From: Gammaproteobacteria bacterium
GTDB taxonomy: Bacteria > Pseudomonadota > Gammaproteobacteria > Steroidobacterales > Woeseiaceae
Length of the DNA: 13,631 bases
Assembly: GCA_003645495.1 (NCBI GenBank)
Contig: QNFK01000014.1
Coordinates: 1-13,631, forward strand
Direction: 5' to 3'
Shown here: one piece after another, positions 6,540 through 13,631 of the stretch
Position numbering within the stretch: position 1 is the stretch's first letter
Layout of the letters: each line of letters begins with the position of its first letter
The notes under the pieces: generated by a model
What the model was told of the DNA's origin: nothing
Databases searched by the model: none
The model's input: only the letters and a program-made list of their open reading frames with translations
Position numbers and translations under genes: made by a program

Positions 6540-7666
6540 TAATTCAACGGAGTTCCGTCTGTTAAGGAAAGAACAAACGCTTTTGATGGTGGTGCGGTTC
6601 CCGCCAGCAGCTGAGAAAACGTCTGCTGAATCGACTCCTCGCCATGCAACTCGACAATGTCCATCCACTTATTCGTCGCGCCAACAAACCCGCTCCAGGC
6701 AGCCGAGACTTTAATCAGGACCGTAGACGCTCCGATTTCGCCGACGCGTTTCTGGAACTGGTCCGGCGCAAAAAACCAAACCGGCTTCGGTTCCAGGGAA
6801 TCCGTCGACGCCGAATCGGCATCCCAGTGCGCAGCGCCGACCAGGCAGGAATATTTCAGTTGTTCGCCGATGTGGCCATGTAGACGTCGAATTACGGAAC
6901 CATTGCCGGCGATATCGATGAACACCGTGGGCCGATCGGGATCCAGCTCCTCAATATCGTCATAGTCAGTGACCGTGTCATATAAACCCAGTTCAGCAAC
7001 GAACTCTTTATTGCCCATCGATGTCAGCCCAACCAGTTCAGCTACACGGTGTTCCGCATGGGCAATCTGATACGCAACACCGATAGCAGTCTTACTCGAT
7101 GCGCTTGATAAAATTACTCTTTCGGCGCCGAAATTCTCGTTCTCAGTGAGAAAGTCTTCGATCAGAAACGACGTCATGAACAATGGTCGTAGAATCATTT
7201 GTTGCGCTTCGAGCGCCTGAACGTATGCCGGGTCGCCGCTAACCGAAGTATATTGGTTATAAATTGAGGGGAGACTCTGGCGATGATCCGCACCATCGAC
7301 GAACCCGCTTTTCGAAACCGACACAGGAGTTACAACAAGCTCAGTGGATATTGGTAAGAAACCATAAAACCGTTCGCCAGTGCCGACCTCACTGTGGCGA
7401 GATTCGATCACATCTGCGAACCCCCACACCGGAACCCGACCGAATTTCTCATCGGTACACGGAAAAAAGTGCCAATAACCTATGGCATCACCGAAAGCTG
7501 CATAAGTAACGTTATTCGCCGTCAGTGCGAATTTGTCCACGGCCAATCGAACCTGGCCCTCCTGGAGTTCAACTGACGAATCGGAATATTCGAACGTTTG
7601 CTTGTTCAGGTCGGATTTGTCGATCAGAAAATTGATGTTTCGTGATTTGCCGGTTTTATCTGTCAT
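6539..7666 (-). CDS. DUF2855 family protein (medium-chain-reductase-like)
   Basis: The 375-residue cytoplasmic protein matches the DUF2855 pattern. Its N-terminal part resembles the GroES-like domain of medium-chain alcohol dehydrogenases (KFALTANNVTYAAFGDAIGYW, FPCTDEKFGRVPVWGFADV). The middle carries RPLFMTSFLIEDFL, and the C-terminal half looks Rossmann-like, with VILSSASSKTAIGVAYQI as the probable nucleotide loop. The classic zinc ligands and GxGxxG loop of alcohol dehydrogenases are not seen. The reaction is unknown; some members are annotated as putative reductases. AGGG lies about ten bases before the ATG at 7666. A small leftward reading frame ends 58 bases upstream and could share its transcript. 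The gene is divergent from the exporter operon. Confidence 0.82.
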   Translation of the reverse strand: MTDKTGKSRNINFLIDKSDLNKQTFEYSDSSVELQEGQVRLAVDKFALTANNVTYAAFGDAIGYWHFFPCTDEKFGRVPVWGFADVIESRHSEVGTGERFYGFLPISTELVVTPVSVSKSGFVDGADHRQSLPSIYNQYTSVSGDPAYVQALEAQQMILRPLFMTSFLIEDFLTENENFGAERVILSSASSKTAIGVAYQIAHAEHRVAELVGLTSMGNKEFVAELGLYDTVTDYDDIEELDPDRPTVFIDIAGNGSVIRRLHGHIGEQLKYSCLVGAAHWDADSASTDSLEPKPVWFFAPDQFQKRVGEIGASTVLIKVSAAWSGFVGATNKWMDIVELHGEESIQQTFSQLLAGTAPPSKAFVLSLTDGTPLN

Positions 7667-7724
7667 TAGAACGATCCCTGATCGGTCGATGCGACGCCGT
7701 TATTTCAGTAAGCCCGATGTCATG

Positions 7725-7850
7725 TCAGCGTATCTGAATAGTGCCTGCAAAGAGTAGCCCATTGCCGCCCAACAACACCAATAGCTCGTCCGGACAGTAA
7801 TCGTGGCGTGAATCTCCTGCAGATCGGCATTTTCGGCGGTATACGGCCAT
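7725..7850 (-). CDS. Candidate double-glycine-leader peptide (tentative)
   Basis: This is a 41-codon frame from ATG at 7850 to TGA at 7725-7727. AGGTGA, a strong Shine-Dalgarno match, lies eight bases before the ATG. Residues 18-29 read YCPDELLVLLGG, which fits the leader consensus cut by C39-peptidase transporters: hydrophobic at -12 (Y), E at -8, L at -7, L at -4 and GG at -2/-1. Cleavage would release a 12-residue peptide beginning NGLLF. It lies in the divergent gap 56 bases from the exporter gene for exactly this class of substrate. Against it are the very short core, an arginine-rich leader, the opposite strand, and the ease with which a short motif arises by chance. A second open frame overlaps it on the same strand. 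Confidence 0.3.
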   Translation of the reverse strand: MAVYRRKCRSAGDSRHDYCPDELLVLLGGNGLLFAGTIQIR

Positions 7851-7887
7851 TAAACAATTCACCTACGATAGTTTTTTTGGAACTGCT

Positions 7888-7905
7888 ATGAGCCCTGCCA
7901 ATTAA
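7888..7905 (+). CDS. Possible five-codon leader frame before the fusion-protein gene
   Basis: ATG AGC CCT GCC AAT TAA lies directly against the next ATG at 7906 and is in the same frame. TTGGA sits seven bases before the first ATG, whereas the second ATG has no ribosome binding site of its own. Translation could therefore start at 7888 and restart at 7906. Chance, or a single-base change creating the TAA, are alternatives. Confidence 0.25.
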   Translation: MSPAN

Positions 7906-9150
7906 ATGTCCCGGCTATTCCGAACTGAAGCAATTGATAAACAGCGGCAGCACTTGCTGGGAGATGCTGTTTTGGCCCAGCCTCTGTCGTTTCTTATATT
8001 AACTCTTTTCCTCGGATCCGTAGTTGTAGCGATTGGAGTTCTCGTTTCCCTCGGATCCTACGCACGTAAAGAGACCGTGAGCGGCTTTTTGTCGCCGGAC
8101 ACTGGCATTGTCAAAGTTCATGCGCCACGGACAGGTATTGTCGGACGCCTGCATATCAATGACGGGCAGGTCGTTGCGGAAGGTACTCCACTGCTTACAT
8201 TGCTCGGAGACCGAATCACCGGCGACGGAATCGATGTCAACGATGAAATGGCGCGAGCAATTGATACCCAACTGCATGAAATTGCGATCCGCAAAGCCTT
8301 GGTAAATCGCGGTCGGGAAGCAGAAGAGGAACGCCTGACCGCCGAGCTGAAGGGGCTTCAGGCAGAGAGAGGAGCGATTGGTGAGCAAATTTCCGTGCAG
8401 CGGAAACTATTGAAAAACCTGCAGACCAATTATGAACGCATTCAGCAAGTCGCAGAAAAAGGATTCATCAGTGGTGATGCTTACCTGGCACGTGAGGAAA
8501 ATCTACTGACCAACAAGCAGGTGCTCGCGAATCTCCTGCAGAAAAACACCGTTAACTTAAGACAGGCCAGGCAAATTGAGTTAGCTGTAGAGCGTGCACC
8601 CATGGAAAGCGAACAGCGCCAATCCGAATTATCTTCGACCCAGGCTGGTCTTGTACTAAAAAAGACTGAGCTGGCGGCACGCAAGTCTATAAACATTACC
8701 GCACCGATCACAGGCACGGTAACGGCTCTGCGGGCAACTGAAGGCGCATCCGTGGGCGTCCAGTTGCCGCTACTCACTATGCTACCCACGGATGGAAAAC
8801 TGGAGGCCCATCTTTTCGTTCCATCCCGCGCGATCGGCTTCGTAAGAATCGGCCAGGAAGTTCGCCTGCTATACGATGCTTTCGACTACCGTCGCTTTGG
8901 TGTTCATGTTGGTACGATATCCGGAATATCATCATCAGTTTTTTCACCCGCAGAGACCGAGGCCGGCATCACGCTTGCTGAGCCGACATACCGTGTGACA
9001 GTGCAAATCAGCAGGCAACAGGTCGAGGCGTACGGCCAGCAATTCCCGCTACAGGCAGGAATGTTGTTAAGAGCAGATATTGTTCTGGAGAAACGTTCAC
9101 TGATTAGCTGGATCATGAATCCGCTTGTAAGCCTCAGAGGTCGAACATGA
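7906..9150 (+). CDS. HlyD-family membrane fusion protein of a peptide exporter (CvaA/RaxA-like)
   Basis: This 414-residue inner-membrane adaptor links an ABC transporter to an outer-membrane TolC-type channel. A short cytoplasmic N-terminus is followed by one membrane span at about residues 28-51. The periplasmic part has the first lipoyl half (VSGFLSPDTGIVKVHAPRTG, 58-77), a long alpha-helical hairpin at roughly 119-245 rich in E, Q, R and L, then the second lipoyl half (ITAPITGTVTALRATEGASV, 264-283) and a beta-barrel domain (LEAHLFVPSRAIGFVRIGQEVRLLYDAF). The length and order match colicin V secretion CvaA and relatives. Its stop codon overlaps the ATG of the transporter gene (ATGA at 9147-9150), so the two are translationally coupled. 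No TolC-like gene lies in the window. Confidence 0.92.
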   Translation: MSRLFRTEAIDKQRQHLLGDAVLAQPLSFLILTLFLGSVVVAIGVLVSLGSYARKETVSGFLSPDTGIVKVHAPRTGIVGRLHINDGQVVAEGTPLLTLLGDRITGDGIDVNDEMARAIDTQLHEIAIRKALVNRGREAEEERLTAELKGLQAERGAIGEQISVQRKLLKNLQTNYERIQQVAEKGFISGDAYLAREENLLTNKQVLANLLQKNTVNLRQARQIELAVERAPMESEQRQSELSSTQAGLVLKKTELAARKSINITAPITGTVTALRATEGASVGVQLPLLTMLPTDGKLEAHLFVPSRAIGFVRIGQEVRLLYDAFDYRRFGVHVGTISGISSSVFSPAETEAGITLAEPTYRVTVQISRQQVEAYGQQFPLQAGMLLRADIVLEKRSLISWIMNPLVSLRGRT

Positions 9151-11390
9151 TCGACGCTTTGCGGCTGCTGAATTTCTCCAGCGCACGGCGACTGCCCGTT
9201 ATTCGTCAAACCGAGGCGACCGAATGTGGGCTTGCCTGCCTTGCGATGATTGCTGGATATCATGGCTACAAGACAGATTTGAGCAGTTTGCGGTTGGCAC
9301 ATGCCGTGTCACTGAAAGGCTCAACGCTAAAGAATCTCATTGTAATCGCCGAACAACTGGACCTGGGTTGCCGACCACTGCAGGTGGAGCTGGAGTCGCT
9401 GGATCAGCTACGAACGCCATGCATTCTGCACTGGAATATGAATCATTTCGTCGTGCTGAAAGACGTCAAACGAAACGCATACCTGATTCACGATCCGGCC
9501 CACGGCGAGAAACGACATACCAGCGCCGAGGTTTCTTCGAATTTCACTGGCATCGCGCTTGAGCTAAGCCCTACCTCGAACTTCAAACATCGCGATAACA
9601 GAAAATCGATGCGCCTTGCCGACATGTGGGGAAGAATTGTCGGTCTTAAGGGAGTTCTTGCCCAGACATTGATCCTCTCATTGATCGTTCAGCTCTTTGT
9701 GCTCGTCTTACCCTTCTATATGCAGCTCGTCGTAGATGAAGTTCTGACCAGCTATGACACTGACCTGTTGGTTGTTTTGGCGCTGGGCTTTGGGCTACTC
9801 ATGATAATTAATGAGATCGCGACTGCACTTCGCTCCTATGTGATCCTCTACATCAGCAACACGCTGGGCTTTCAGATGGTGTCGAACCTGTTTAGTCATC
9901 TTCTACGTCTGCCTTTAAATTGGTACGAAAAACGTCACGTCGGCGACATCGTGTCGCGATTCTCCTCGACCCGGCCAATCAGGGATCTGTTTGCAGAAGG
10001 GTTGGTCGCGGCGGTAATCGATGGCCTCATGGCCCTAAGCACTCTGATCGTGATTTTTGTTTACAGTCGTCTGCTTGGATTGGTTGTTGTCATTACTGCC
10101 GCGCTGTACTTGCTTCTGCGTCTGGTTCTTTACAAGCCATTGCGCCAGAACTCTGAGGACCAGATCGTCGCGATGGCCAGAGAGCAATCGACCTTTATTG
10201 AGTCGGTAAGGGGCATCCAGTCAATAAAGATTTTTGGACACGAAGCGGAACGCAGATCGCTTTGGCAGAACAGATATGCAGACGTTATCAACAGTAGCGT
10301 CAAAGTGGGAAAACTAAGAATTGGTTTTAACGCCGCGAACGGATTGCTGTTTGGCATTGAAAACACATTCATCGTCTACCTCGGTGCTTTGCTGGTGGTT
10401 GATGCGTCGCTCACGATTGGCATGTTATTCGCCTTCATGGCCTATAAACGCCAGTTCATTGATAAAGCCAGTATGCTGGTGGAAAGAATTATTGACTTTC
10501 GTCTTCTCGACTTACATCTGGAGCGAATTGCGGATATCGGACTGGCCCGGCCCGAGCGCGGATTGGAGAAAAATGACGGCATAGTTTCGTTCGACCGCGG
10601 CAAGAGCGCAGATAGCGGAACAATTTCGGTCGAAAATGTATCGTTTCGTTACGGTGCTGGTGATGCGTGGATACTGCGAGAGGCCTCGTTGACAATTGAA
10701 AGGGGCGAGATGATTTCAATCATCGGCCCATCCGGTTGCGGTAAGTCGACCCTAATGAAATTGATTCTGGGGTTATTTGAAGCGGATTCAGGGACAGTGC
10801 ATTTCGATGGATGTAGTTTGCAAAAATACGGGCACGCAAGCTACCGAAGAAAAATAGGCACAGTCATGCAGGATGACTCATTACTGGCGGGGTCTATTGC
10901 CGATAATATTTCGTTCTTCGACACAGATCCTGATGCAGAAAAACTGCGGCGCTGCGCGGAGAACGCGGCCATCCATTCTGATATCGCATCCATGCCGATG
11001 GGTTACAACAGCCTCGTGGGAGATATGGGCGGCGTGCTTAGCGCAGGTCAACGCCAACGCGTACTGTTGGCTCGCGCTTTATATCGTGAACCGGAGATAT
11101 TGATTCTGGATGAAGGAACAGCCAACCTGGATGCAATGACGGAGTCGAAAATTATACGTTTGCTTAAGCAACTCAAGATAACACGCATTTGCGTAGCTCA
11201 CCGGCAAGCTATGATCATGGCTTCCGACCGAGTTGTTCAACTACGAAATGGCACTCTGCTGGAACTGAACAAACAACAATTAGCGACAGCGTTCGGCCGC
11301 AGGCAGGTCACTGAAAACCAACCTGCCAATTCCCAGCAAGATGCTGCGATCACGCCTGACCGTCGACGTTTTATTCGTCCGGCGAATTAA
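9147..11390 (+). CDS. C39-peptidase-containing ABC transporter (bacteriocin/peptide exporter, CvaB/RaxB-like)
   Basis: The 747-residue inner-membrane protein matures and exports peptides with double-glycine leaders. The N-terminal C39 peptidase (about 12-140) has the full catalytic set: oxyanion Q21, C27 (QTEATECGLACLAM), H100 (NHFVVL) and D116 (HDPA). The membrane domain with six helices runs from about 165 to 440. The ATPase domain (about 492-710) has Walker A GPSGCGKS at 527-534, Q575, signature LSAGQ at 631-635, Walker B ILILDE at 651-656 and the switch H685. All residues for proteolysis and ATP hydrolysis are present, so it should be active. The Q/N/R-rich tail from 708 is extra. Its last 20 bases overlap the end of the convergent DUF2165 gene. 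Together with the preceding fusion protein it forms a type I-like exporter. Confidence 0.95.
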   Translation: MIDALRLLNFSSARRLPVIRQTEATECGLACLAMIAGYHGYKTDLSSLRLAHAVSLKGSTLKNLIVIAEQLDLGCRPLQVELESLDQLRTPCILHWNMNHFVVLKDVKRNAYLIHDPAHGEKRHTSAEVSSNFTGIALELSPTSNFKHRDNRKSMRLADMWGRIVGLKGVLAQTLILSLIVQLFVLVLPFYMQLVVDEVLTSYDTDLLVVLALGFGLLMIINEIATALRSYVILYISNTLGFQMVSNLFSHLLRLPLNWYEKRHVGDIVSRFSSTRPIRDLFAEGLVAAVIDGLMALSTLIVIFVYSRLLGLVVVITAALYLLLRLVLYKPLRQNSEDQIVAMAREQSTFIESVRGIQSIKIFGHEAERRSLWQNRYADVINSSVKVGKLRIGFNAANGLLFGIENTFIVYLGALLVVDASLTIGMLFAFMAYKRQFIDKASMLVERIIDFRLLDLHLERIADIGLARPERGLEKNDGIVSFDRGKSADSGTISVENVSFRYGAGDAWILREASLTIERGEMISIIGPSGCGKSTLMKLILGLFEADSGTVHFDGCSLQKYGHASYRRKIGTVMQDDSLLAGSIADNISFFDTDPDAEKLRRCAENAAIHSDIASMPMGYNSLVGDMGGVLSAGQRQRVLLARALYREPEILILDEGTANLDAMTESKIIRLLKQLKITRICVAHRQAMIMASDRVVQLRNGTLLELNKQQLATAFGRRQVTENQPANSQQDAAITPDRRRFIRPAN

Positions 11391-11859
11391 CGATGAAAAA
11401 GACCAGCCCGCATGCCATGAAAAACTGAAACGCACCAGCCAGAGAGCCCGCGCCAATCTCTGTCTGCCACATCTGGAACAAAGCACCGCCGAATACTGTA
11501 AACAAGCCCAGCCAGACTATCAGGCCGGTGCAACAACCCAGAAGTGCATATTTCTTTGCCGCATTGAAGCTGGCAGCGGGCGCTTTTCGCACACTCCAGA
11601 GATCCCAGGCACCCTTGGCAGCCAACAGGCCAGCCGTAAATTCGAGCCCCACAACCAGGACAAGCGTCAGCCATATCAGGGCTGGACTCTGAATCGCCGG
11701 AATAAACGAGTCCGGGTACGCTTGATGATCTGCATTGCCCATCACATAGGCAAACGTCTGGTAACAGGCATCGAGGTTGGCTACGTTCTGGCCCGCATAA
11801 AACAAGCACAGCAAAGATATAAGAATGACGAAGTCGATCTTGAAATAACGTAAAAACAT
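11371..11859 (-). CDS. DUF2165 family integral membrane protein
   Basis: The 162-residue protein has four hydrophobic segments, at about 8-25, 58-80, 103-125 and 138-157, and should lie in the inner membrane. The DUF2165 pattern is visible in the first loop (AGQNVANLDACYQTFAYVMG), in the acidic residue at the end of the second span (GLEFTAGLLAAKGAW) and in the final FFMACGLVFFIVNS. The function of the family is unknown. I chose ATG at 11859 because GGGGGG ends six bases before it; a TTG five codons upstream is less likely. The stop overlaps the tail of the convergent exporter gene. The upstream gap holds a REP-like hairpin. Confidence 0.85.
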   Translation of the reverse strand: MFLRYFKIDFVILISLLCLFYAGQNVANLDACYQTFAYVMGNADHQAYPDSFIPAIQSPALIWLTLVLVVGLEFTAGLLAAKGAWDLWSVRKAPAASFNAAKKYALLGCCTGLIVWLGLFTVFGGALFQMWQTEIGAGSLAGAFQFFMACGLVFFIVNSPDE

Positions 11860-11928
11860 TGTTGTTCCCCCCAAAATGTTTTCCTTATATTACTCCAAGT
11901 ACGGGCATAACTCCTTAATTAGGACAAT

Positions 11929-12036
11929 TAGGGGGACAGTGACCACAACTCCTAGCTCCGGGTTATGGTTACTGTCCCTCTATCCTATCTTGCGAGTTAC
12001 GGTCACTGTCCCTCTATCTTTATTTTTGCTAGAGGG
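11929..12036. repeat. REP/BIME-like palindromic element with three half copies
   Basis: Bases 11929-11951 and 11960-11982 form a stem of about 23 pairs with one mismatch (C11946/A11965) and a few G-T wobbles around an 8-base loop. The core is GGGACAGTGACCA against TGGTTACTGTCCC. A third copy of the right arm at 11996-12018 differs from 11962-11984 at only two of 23 positions. TAGAGGG (12030-12036) can pair with CCCTCTA (12010-12016), covering the end of the Lrp gene. Such elements are often dispersed in gammaproteobacterial genomes and mobilised by REP-associated transposases; none is present here. Confidence 0.7.
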
Positions 12037-12487
12037 GGAGCGCGGTTGAATATTTTACGCGCCGCAAGGCGAATGTTGAGCTCGCAGATCTTACTGCCGG
12101 GTGATGAAGGATTTGTGCATTGATAAAATCGTTGTAGGCGTCCATGTCGGTGACTACTACCTGTAACACATAGTCGCGTTCGCCTGAGACCGAGTAACAT
12201 TCCGTTACTTCCGGTAGTGATTGCACGTGTTCTTCGAAGCTATCTCTGTTCGCATCAGTGTGCTCCACTAAGGCAACCGCCAGCAGCACGTGAATCTGAA
12301 ACCCGAGTTTCCTGGGATTAAGCAAGGCAACCTGCTTTTCGATGACACCGCTTTCTTCAAATTCCCTGATTCTTCGCCAGCAATAGGTGCGGGACATGCC
12401 GACGATCTCGGCCAGGTTGCTCTGGCTGGGCGTCACATCGCGCTGCAGGGCTGCCAACAGCCGGCGATCTGTCCGGGATAGTTTCAC
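12029..12487 (-). CDS. Lrp/AsnC-family transcriptional regulator
   Basis: The 152-residue cytoplasmic regulator has an N-terminal winged helix-turn-helix at about 1-60 (LSRTDRRLLAALQRD, then LAEIVGMSRTYCWRRIREFEESGVI). A C-terminal RAM/AsnC effector domain runs from about 65 to 140, including the characteristic TECYSVSGERDYVLQVV (95-111). The length is normal. Such proteins usually form octamers and respond to amino acids. It is divergent from hppD, with 137 bases between the starts, so regulation of aromatic amino acid breakdown and of itself is a reasonable inference. The stop codon lies within a small inverted repeat at the edge of the REP-like element. Confidence 0.93.
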   Translation of the reverse strand: MKLSRTDRRLLAALQRDVTPSQSNLAEIVGMSRTYCWRRIREFEESGVIEKQVALLNPRKLGFQIHVLLAVALVEHTDANRDSFEEHVQSLPEVTECYSVSGERDYVLQVVVTDMDAYNDFINAQILHHPAVRSASSTFALRRVKYSTALPL

Positions 12488-12516
12488 TTCTCAATTTTCT
12501 CTATAAATGTCGATCT

Positions 12517-12547
12517 TTGCAACAATTGTTTCACCTTTTTATGAAAC
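12517..12547. promoter_or_regulatory. Candidate hppD promoter with overlapping palindromic operator
   Basis: TTGCAA (12517-12522) and TATGAA (12540-12545) are separated by 17 bases and could be a sigma-70 promoter for hppD, each matching four of six consensus positions. The perfect 10-base palindrome AACAATTGTT (12521-12530) and the inverted repeat GTTTCA/TGAAAC (12528-12533 with 12542-12547) overlap it. This arrangement suits a site where the divergent Lrp-type regulator binds. Confidence 0.4.
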
Positions 12548-12624
12548 CTGACGTAATAAGAACATAAAGATTCCAATATTCACTCATAATGCGGAATTAC
12601 GTGCATGCATACGAGGGCGGTCAG

Positions 12625-13631
12625 ATGGACGATTTGTTTGAAAATCCGATGGGGCTTGATGGCTTCGAATTTGTTGAATTTGCATCGCCCGAGCCGGGTG
12701 TGCTGGAGCCGGTATTTGAGCTAATGGGCTTTTCAGCGGTCGCAAAACATCGCTCCAAGGACGTCACCTTGTATCGTCAGGGCGATATCAATTTCATCCT
12801 GAATGCGGACCCGACCAGTCATGCTTTCTACTTTGCCCAGGAACACGGTCCGTGCGCATGCGGCATGGCGTTCCGCGTCAAGGACTCTCAAATTGCTTAC
12901 GCGCGGGCCTTAGAGAATGGAGCGCAACCGATAGAAATCCCAACGGGTCCAATGGAATTGCGCCTGCCGGCGATCAAAGGCATTGGTGGTGCGCCGTTGT
13001 ATCTCATCGACCGATATCAGGAAGGCAACACAATTTATGACATCGATTTCGAATTCTTCGATGATGTGGATCGACACCCTGAGGGTTGTGGTTTCGATAT
13101 GATCGATCACCTGACGCATAACGTTTACCGGGGTCGTATGGAATACTGGGGCAATTTCTACGAATCCATTTTCAATTTTCGCGAAATTCGCTATTTCGAC
13201 ATCAAGGGTGAATACACGGGCTTGTTATCCAAAGCGATGACGGCGCCGGATGGCAGAATTCGTATTCCGTTGAATGAGGAAGCGTCCCAGGGCGTCGGAC
13301 AAATAGAAGAATTCCTGATGGCCTACAATGGCGAAGGAATTCAGCACATTGCACTGATCTGCGATGATCTTTACGCGTGCTGGGATCGACTGAAAGCCAA
13401 AGGCCTCGAATTTATGACGGCGCCTCCGGAAACCTATTATGCAATGCTCGAAGAACGGCTACCAGGTCATGGCGAGCCTACAAGTGAGTTGCAGTCTCGG
13501 GGAATCCTGCTCGACGGCTCAACAGAAGATGGCGATCCACGACTGTTGCTACAGATATTCTCTGCTAATCTGGTTGGGCCGGTCTTTTTCGAATTTATCC
13601 AGCGCAAGAAAGATGAAGGCTTTGGCGAAGG
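12625..13631 (+). CDS. hppD: 4-hydroxyphenylpyruvate dioxygenase, C-terminus cut by the window end
   Basis: This Fe(II) enzyme converts 4-hydroxyphenylpyruvate and oxygen to homogentisate, the second step of tyrosine breakdown, in the cytoplasm. The 335 complete codons seen cover nearly the whole protein of about 350-360 residues. The N-terminal vicinal-oxygen-chelate domain (GFEFVEFASPEPG onward) and the catalytic C-terminal one are both present. The three iron ligands are visible: H162 (MIDHLTHNV), H241 (GIQHIAL) and E323 (FFEFIQR). The sequence stops inside the family's typical GFGEGNF ending. GAGG at 12613-12616 precedes the ATG by eight bases; an in-frame ATG at 12589 would add 12 residues and is less likely. 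It is divergent from the Lrp-type gene. Confidence 0.95.
   Translation, partial: MDDLFENPMGLDGFEFVEFASPEPGVLEPVFELMGFSAVAKHRSKDVTLYRQGDINFILNADPTSHAFYFAQEHGPCACGMAFRVKDSQIAYARALENGAQPIEIPTGPMELRLPAIKGIGGAPLYLIDRYQEGNTIYDIDFEFFDDVDRHPEGCGFDMIDHLTHNVYRGRMEYWGNFYESIFNFREIRYFDIKGEYTGLLSKAMTAPDGRIRIPLNEEASQGVGQIEEFLMAYNGEGIQHIALICDDLYACWDRLKAKGLEFMTAPPETYYAMLEERLPGHGEPTSELQSRGILLDGSTEDGDPRLLLQIFSANLVGPVFFEFIQRKKDEGFGE

Noticed and set aside
7668..7762. A second minus-strand open frame in the divergent gap, ending MGYSLQALFR...SGLLK, overlapping the candidate GG peptide.
   Set aside because: Its only ATG gives 20 residues with no ribosome binding site at proper spacing, and a stop lies just before the upstream open part. 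It may be a gene remnant but cannot be supported; it also weakens certainty about the frame chosen.
9224..9562. A 112-codon frame inside the peptidase domain of the exporter.
   Set aside because: It is a shifted frame of a gene whose C39 catalytic residues are all in the main frame.
11341..11853. A 170-codon plus-strand frame opposite the DUF2165 gene.
   Set aside because: The antisense frame encodes a coherent four-span membrane protein with a good ribosome binding site; the plus-strand product is charged and featureless.
11962..12018. Direct repeats resembling a minimal CRISPR array.
   Set aside because: There are only two direct copies 34 bases apart, and the preceding copy is inverted and pairs with the first; no cas gene is present. 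A REP-like palindrome explains it better.
12589..12624. Upstream in-frame ATG for hppD.
   Set aside because: It lacks a ribosome binding site, adds residues not typical of the family, and the ATG at 12625 has a well-placed GAGG.

Overview
The window reads as a chromosomal stretch from a Proteobacterium, most likely a marine or sediment Gammaproteobacterium. This rests on gene content (an Lrp/HPPD pair, a FFLEELY-type protein, a DUF2855 protein, a colicin-V-type exporter, and a REP-like hairpin typical of that class) and is inference. Genes are dense on both strands, codon use looks uniform, and I see no transposase, integrase, tRNA, rRNA or CRISPR array. Both ends cut a gene: the 3' end of a pyruvate:ferredoxin/flavodoxin oxidoreductase on the left and most of a 4-hydroxyphenylpyruvate dioxygenase on the right.

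Left part (1-6402). After the oxidoreductase and a 289-base gap with a strong GC hairpin comes a secreted FG-GAP/VCBS calcium-binding repeat protein. It converges on a leftward Rieske oxygenase alpha subunit whose ligand set resembles the carnitine/choline type. A rightward run follows: a GNAT acetyltransferase, a small ABM-fold protein, a helical FFLEELY-like protein, and an unusual cytoplasmic fusion of a TusA/DUF2249-like domain to a beta-propeller. The propeller has eight repeats of 40-43 residues, seven of them opening with histidine.

Middle part (6403-11390). A leftward DUF2855 protein is divergent from an overlapping two-gene export operon: a HlyD-family membrane fusion protein, then a C39-peptidase ABC transporter of the CvaB/RaxB type, which cleaves double-glycine leaders and exports the mature peptide. 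No annotated substrate is present. In the divergent gap there is a 41-codon leftward reading frame with a strong ribosome binding site and a sequence that fits the double-glycine leader pattern (E at -8, L at -7, L at -4, GG). It is a tentative substrate candidate and the most interesting lead here.

Right part (11371-13631). A leftward DUF2165 membrane protein overlaps the end of the transporter gene by 20 bases. Upstream of it is a REP/BIME-like element: a stem of about 23 base pairs plus a third half copy. Next is a leftward Lrp/AsnC regulator, divergent from hppD. Two overlapping palindromes lie between these two genes and are plausible operators, suggesting that the regulator controls tyrosine/phenylalanine breakdown and itself.
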